From contig CAJULZ010000063.1 of assembly GCA_910587205.1 (NCBI GenBank), forward strand, positions 1-16,102: a DNA stretch of 16,102 nucleotides, read 5' to 3'. The notes under the pieces are model-generated. The model had not been told where the DNA came from, made no database searches, and was given only the letters and a program-made list of their open reading frames with translations. The first letter of the stretch is position 1. Each line of letters begins with the position of its first letter. The translations under genes were made by a program, and so were the position numbers. This document shows, in pieces, positions 14,866-16,102 of the stretch. The stretch is from an uncultured Oscillospiraceae bacterium (GTDB lineage: Bacteria > Bacillota > Clostridia > Oscillospirales > Oscillospiraceae).

Positions 14866-14897
14866 AAAGCCCGCCGGGGCGAATCCCGGCGGGCTTT
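14866..14897 (-). terminator. strong intrinsic terminator of the lysis module
   Basis: AAAGCCCGCCGGG at 14866-14878 pairs perfectly with CCCGGCGGGCTTT at 14885-14897 (13 bp, 6-nt loop). On the minus strand the stem runs straight into TTTTTGTGTT. It lies 29 nt past the holin stop codon and fits the end of the leftward lysis transcript. A weaker T-rich tail on the plus side makes it possibly bidirectional. Confidence 0.85.
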
Positions 14898-14926
14898 CAT
14901 TCTGTCCGAATCGGACAAGTTTATTT

Positions 14927-15349
14927 TCAGGTTCCCGGCGCAATGGTTCCGGGTTCGTCGTTCAGCTTTGTGGCGGCTTTCTCCGCTTCCTGCGGCGTAA
15001 TGCTCAAATAATAGTATTCGTCGATGTATGCCGCAAGATTGCCGTTCGTCCCCCACGCCTTTTTTGCTTCCTCCAGTGCGCTCTCGATCAGCTTTTCAAT
15101 ATCCTTTTCGCTGAAAAGCAGTTTCAGGACGGCGGGAATCCGCTGGTAAATCCAGTCGGACACGGCGGCAAGCTTCAACTTGCCCGTTCCGCCGCCGAAT
15201 TCCTTTTCCGCCTTTGTCACAAGGCCGAAAAGAATTCGGTTCAAAACCGCCGTTTCGCCGCGCTTGATAAGAACGACGATCAGGGCAAGGAACGCAAGGA
15301 CAACAAGCACGCTGTCCCAATTCGCCAGCAGAAACGCAATAATTTTCAT
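14927..15349 (-). CDS. phage holin, LL-H family
   Basis: This 140-residue protein has the pattern of LL-H-type phage holins. One N-terminal membrane helix (about 10-29, WDSVLVVLAFLALIVVLIK) is followed by the family-typical stretch TKAEKEFGGGTGKLKLAAVSDWIY (45-68, highly recognisable) and a charged helical tail. Holins open the cytoplasmic membrane at a set time so that the endolysin can reach the wall. AAAGGA lies 6 nt before the ATG at 15349. A 7-bp hairpin (15366-15372 with 15381-15387) sits just upstream of the ribosome-binding site and could tune translation. The gene is the last of the leftward module and is followed by a strong terminator. Similar holins also occur in integrative conjugative elements. 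Confidence 0.85.
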   Translation of the reverse strand: MKIIAFLLANWDSVLVVLAFLALIVVLIKRGETAVLNRILFGLVTKAEKEFGGGTGKLKLAAVSDWIYQRIPAVLKLLFSEKDIEKLIESALEEAKKAWGTNGNLAAYIDEYYYLSITPQEAEKAATKLNDEPGTIAPGT

Positions 15350-15622
15350 GTCGATTCCTTTCTTTGCCGCAAGAATACCGTTGCGGCGTGATACAATGTC
15401 CCCAATGGGGGCGGTTGATATGGAAATTTTTAAGAATTAGCTTGTTTCTCCCGATTTTCAAGATCGGTTAGATGTGGATGGAACATATTTACACGATTGT
15501 ATCAATATTTCGATTTGCTCGAAAACAGATATTCGCAATCACGGGTGTTTGTGCGGAAGTCGTGCGCCCCGTTGCTCTCTTGAAGAAAAACAACGGCGAA
15601 AAGCAATGTCCCGCCCGAAACG
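15350..15622. other. 273-nt gap in the lysis module with no supported gene
   Basis: No ORF with a ribosome-binding site was found on either strand. Visible structures are the 7-bp hairpin at 15366-15387 next to the holin ribosome-binding site, the short CCCCAATGGGG palindrome near 15400 and a weak CCGAT/ATCGG pair at 15451-15467. A TACAAT on the minus strand near 15500 could be a -10 box for the holin, but its -35 is poor. The gap is unusually long for a lysis cassette. Confidence 0.45.
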
Positions 15623-15904
15623 CTAAATTCCGTATTCGTCAAATACGGCTTTTCGGTCGAAAAGCACCTTGACGGCGCGCAAGATGTTTTCGACGTTATC
15701 CGGGTTCGGGTCCGCTTTTTTCATGTGGGCGTAAATTTCCCGCACAAGGTCGGATTCCCTGTGTGTTTCGGCGTTGAATGCTTCCATTCTCTCTTCCGGG
15801 CTTTTTGACCCGTCGGCAAAAACCTTGTGAAGCTGTTTCAGCGTCTTTTCCGGCTTTATCTCCCGTATGACCACCCGCCCGCATTCAAAGCACATTCCTT
15901 TCAT
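15623..15904 (-). CDS. 93-residue phage-region protein with an N-terminal CxxC, unknown function
   Basis: I do not recognise the family. The protein starts MKGMCFECGRVVIREIKPEK, with a C-x2-C pair at residues 5 and 8 that could be half a zinc site or a redox pair. The rest is charged and helical, ending in ILRAVKVLFDRKAVFDEYGI. The ATG at 15904 has AAGGGG 7 nt upstream; a Met at residue 4 is also possible. It lies 12 nt after the endolysin-like gene and upstream of the holin, so it travels with the lysis module. Its 3' end forms two tandem hairpins (15630-15665) within the coding sequence. Confidence 0.6.
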   Translation of the reverse strand: MKGMCFECGRVVIREIKPEKTLKQLHKVFADGSKSPEERMEAFNAETHRESDLVREIYAHMKKADPNPDNVENILRAVKVLFDRKAVFDEYGI

Positions 15905-15916
15905 TGCGCGCCCCTT

Positions 15917-16102
15917 TCAGCCGATGACGGAACAGGCGGATTTAGGGACCCAGCCCAGCCCGTCAATATGTACGCCGCATTTACGGCCCGGATAGTAATA
16001 TTTCACCGTGAACGTGCCGTTCACGGTCTTTCCCTGCCCGTTTCCGCTGCTGTCCCGGAACAGGGGGCCGGAATACCGGACCCGCGCGCCGACGCGCATT
16101 TT
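15917..16102 (-). CDS. SH3-like wall-binding segment, probable C-terminus of an endolysin (partial)
   Basis: The 60 residues from the Met at 16099 (MRVGARVRYSGPLFRDSSGN, then GTFTVKYYYPGRKCGVHIDG and LGWVPKSACSVI) match the pattern of the SH3-like domain that ends many Firmicutes phage and prophage endolysins: a V-G-x-x-V-x-Y-x-G start and a final GWV. The frame is still open at the window edge, so this is probably the end of a longer lysozyme or amidase gene. A separate 60-residue protein cannot be ruled out because the ribosome-binding site would lie outside. The position beside a holin supports a lysis role. Confidence 0.55.
   Translation of the reverse strand, partial: KMRVGARVRYSGPLFRDSSGNGQGKTVNGTFTVKYYYPGRKCGVHIDGLGWVPKSACSVIG

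Noticed and set aside
14761..14943. 60-codon minus-strand open frame between the holin and the XRE gene
   Set aside because: It runs through the strong intrinsic terminator and overlaps the 3' end of the holin gene, with no ribosome-binding site.

Overview
The window looks like a piece of chromosome from a spore-forming, fairly GC-rich member of the Clostridia, most plausibly Oscillospiraceae of the Flavonifractor/Intestinimonas type. This is inferred from three things: a Gram-positive PolC replicase, the gene order pyrH-frr-uppS-cdsA-dxr-rseP-ispG-polC, and a YlmC/YmxH-type sporulation gene beside pyrH. No rRNA, tRNA or CRISPR array was seen.

Positions 64-11646, all on the minus strand, hold one tightly packed housekeeping operon. 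In transcription order it is pyrH (UMP kinase), frr (ribosome recycling), uppS (undecaprenyl-PP synthase), cdsA (CDP-diacylglycerol synthase), dxr (MEP pathway), an RseP/RasP-type site-2 protease, ispG (MEP pathway), two tandem paralogous GNAT acetyltransferases, and polC. Most junctions overlap or are separated by 4-16 nt, and stop codons often lie inside the next ribosome-binding site. The exception is a 118-nt gap between frr and uppS with a perfect 14-bp hairpin. The operon joins isoprenoid and bactoprenol supply, phospholipid precursor supply, membrane proteolysis, translation recycling and replication. The GNAT pair is the accessory insertion. Divergent from pyrH is a short YlmC/YmxH-family gene (11834-12100, plus strand) with a candidate sporulation-sigma promoter.

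From about 12101 to the right edge the content changes to a mobile element. It begins with an intact IS30-family DDE transposase (12165-13205, minus). A 62-residue ribbon-helix-helix-like protein (minus) follows, facing a 41-residue acidic protein (plus) across a 171-nt divergent promoter region. That region carries three copies of a TTCATG-N4-CATG palindrome, one inside each promoter. Next come a 189-residue two-part protein (plus), a small XRE-type regulator (minus), and a phage lysis module read leftwards: an SH3-like endolysin C-terminal segment at the window edge, a 93-residue unknown protein and an LL-H-type holin, ended by a strong intrinsic terminator. The layout suggests one end of a prophage or phage-like integrative element lying just past ylmC. 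The IS30-type transposase sits where an integrase would usually be found, so it may be the element's own mobility enzyme; this is inference. The most distinctive signal in the window is the small divergent promoter/operator switch at 13468-13638.
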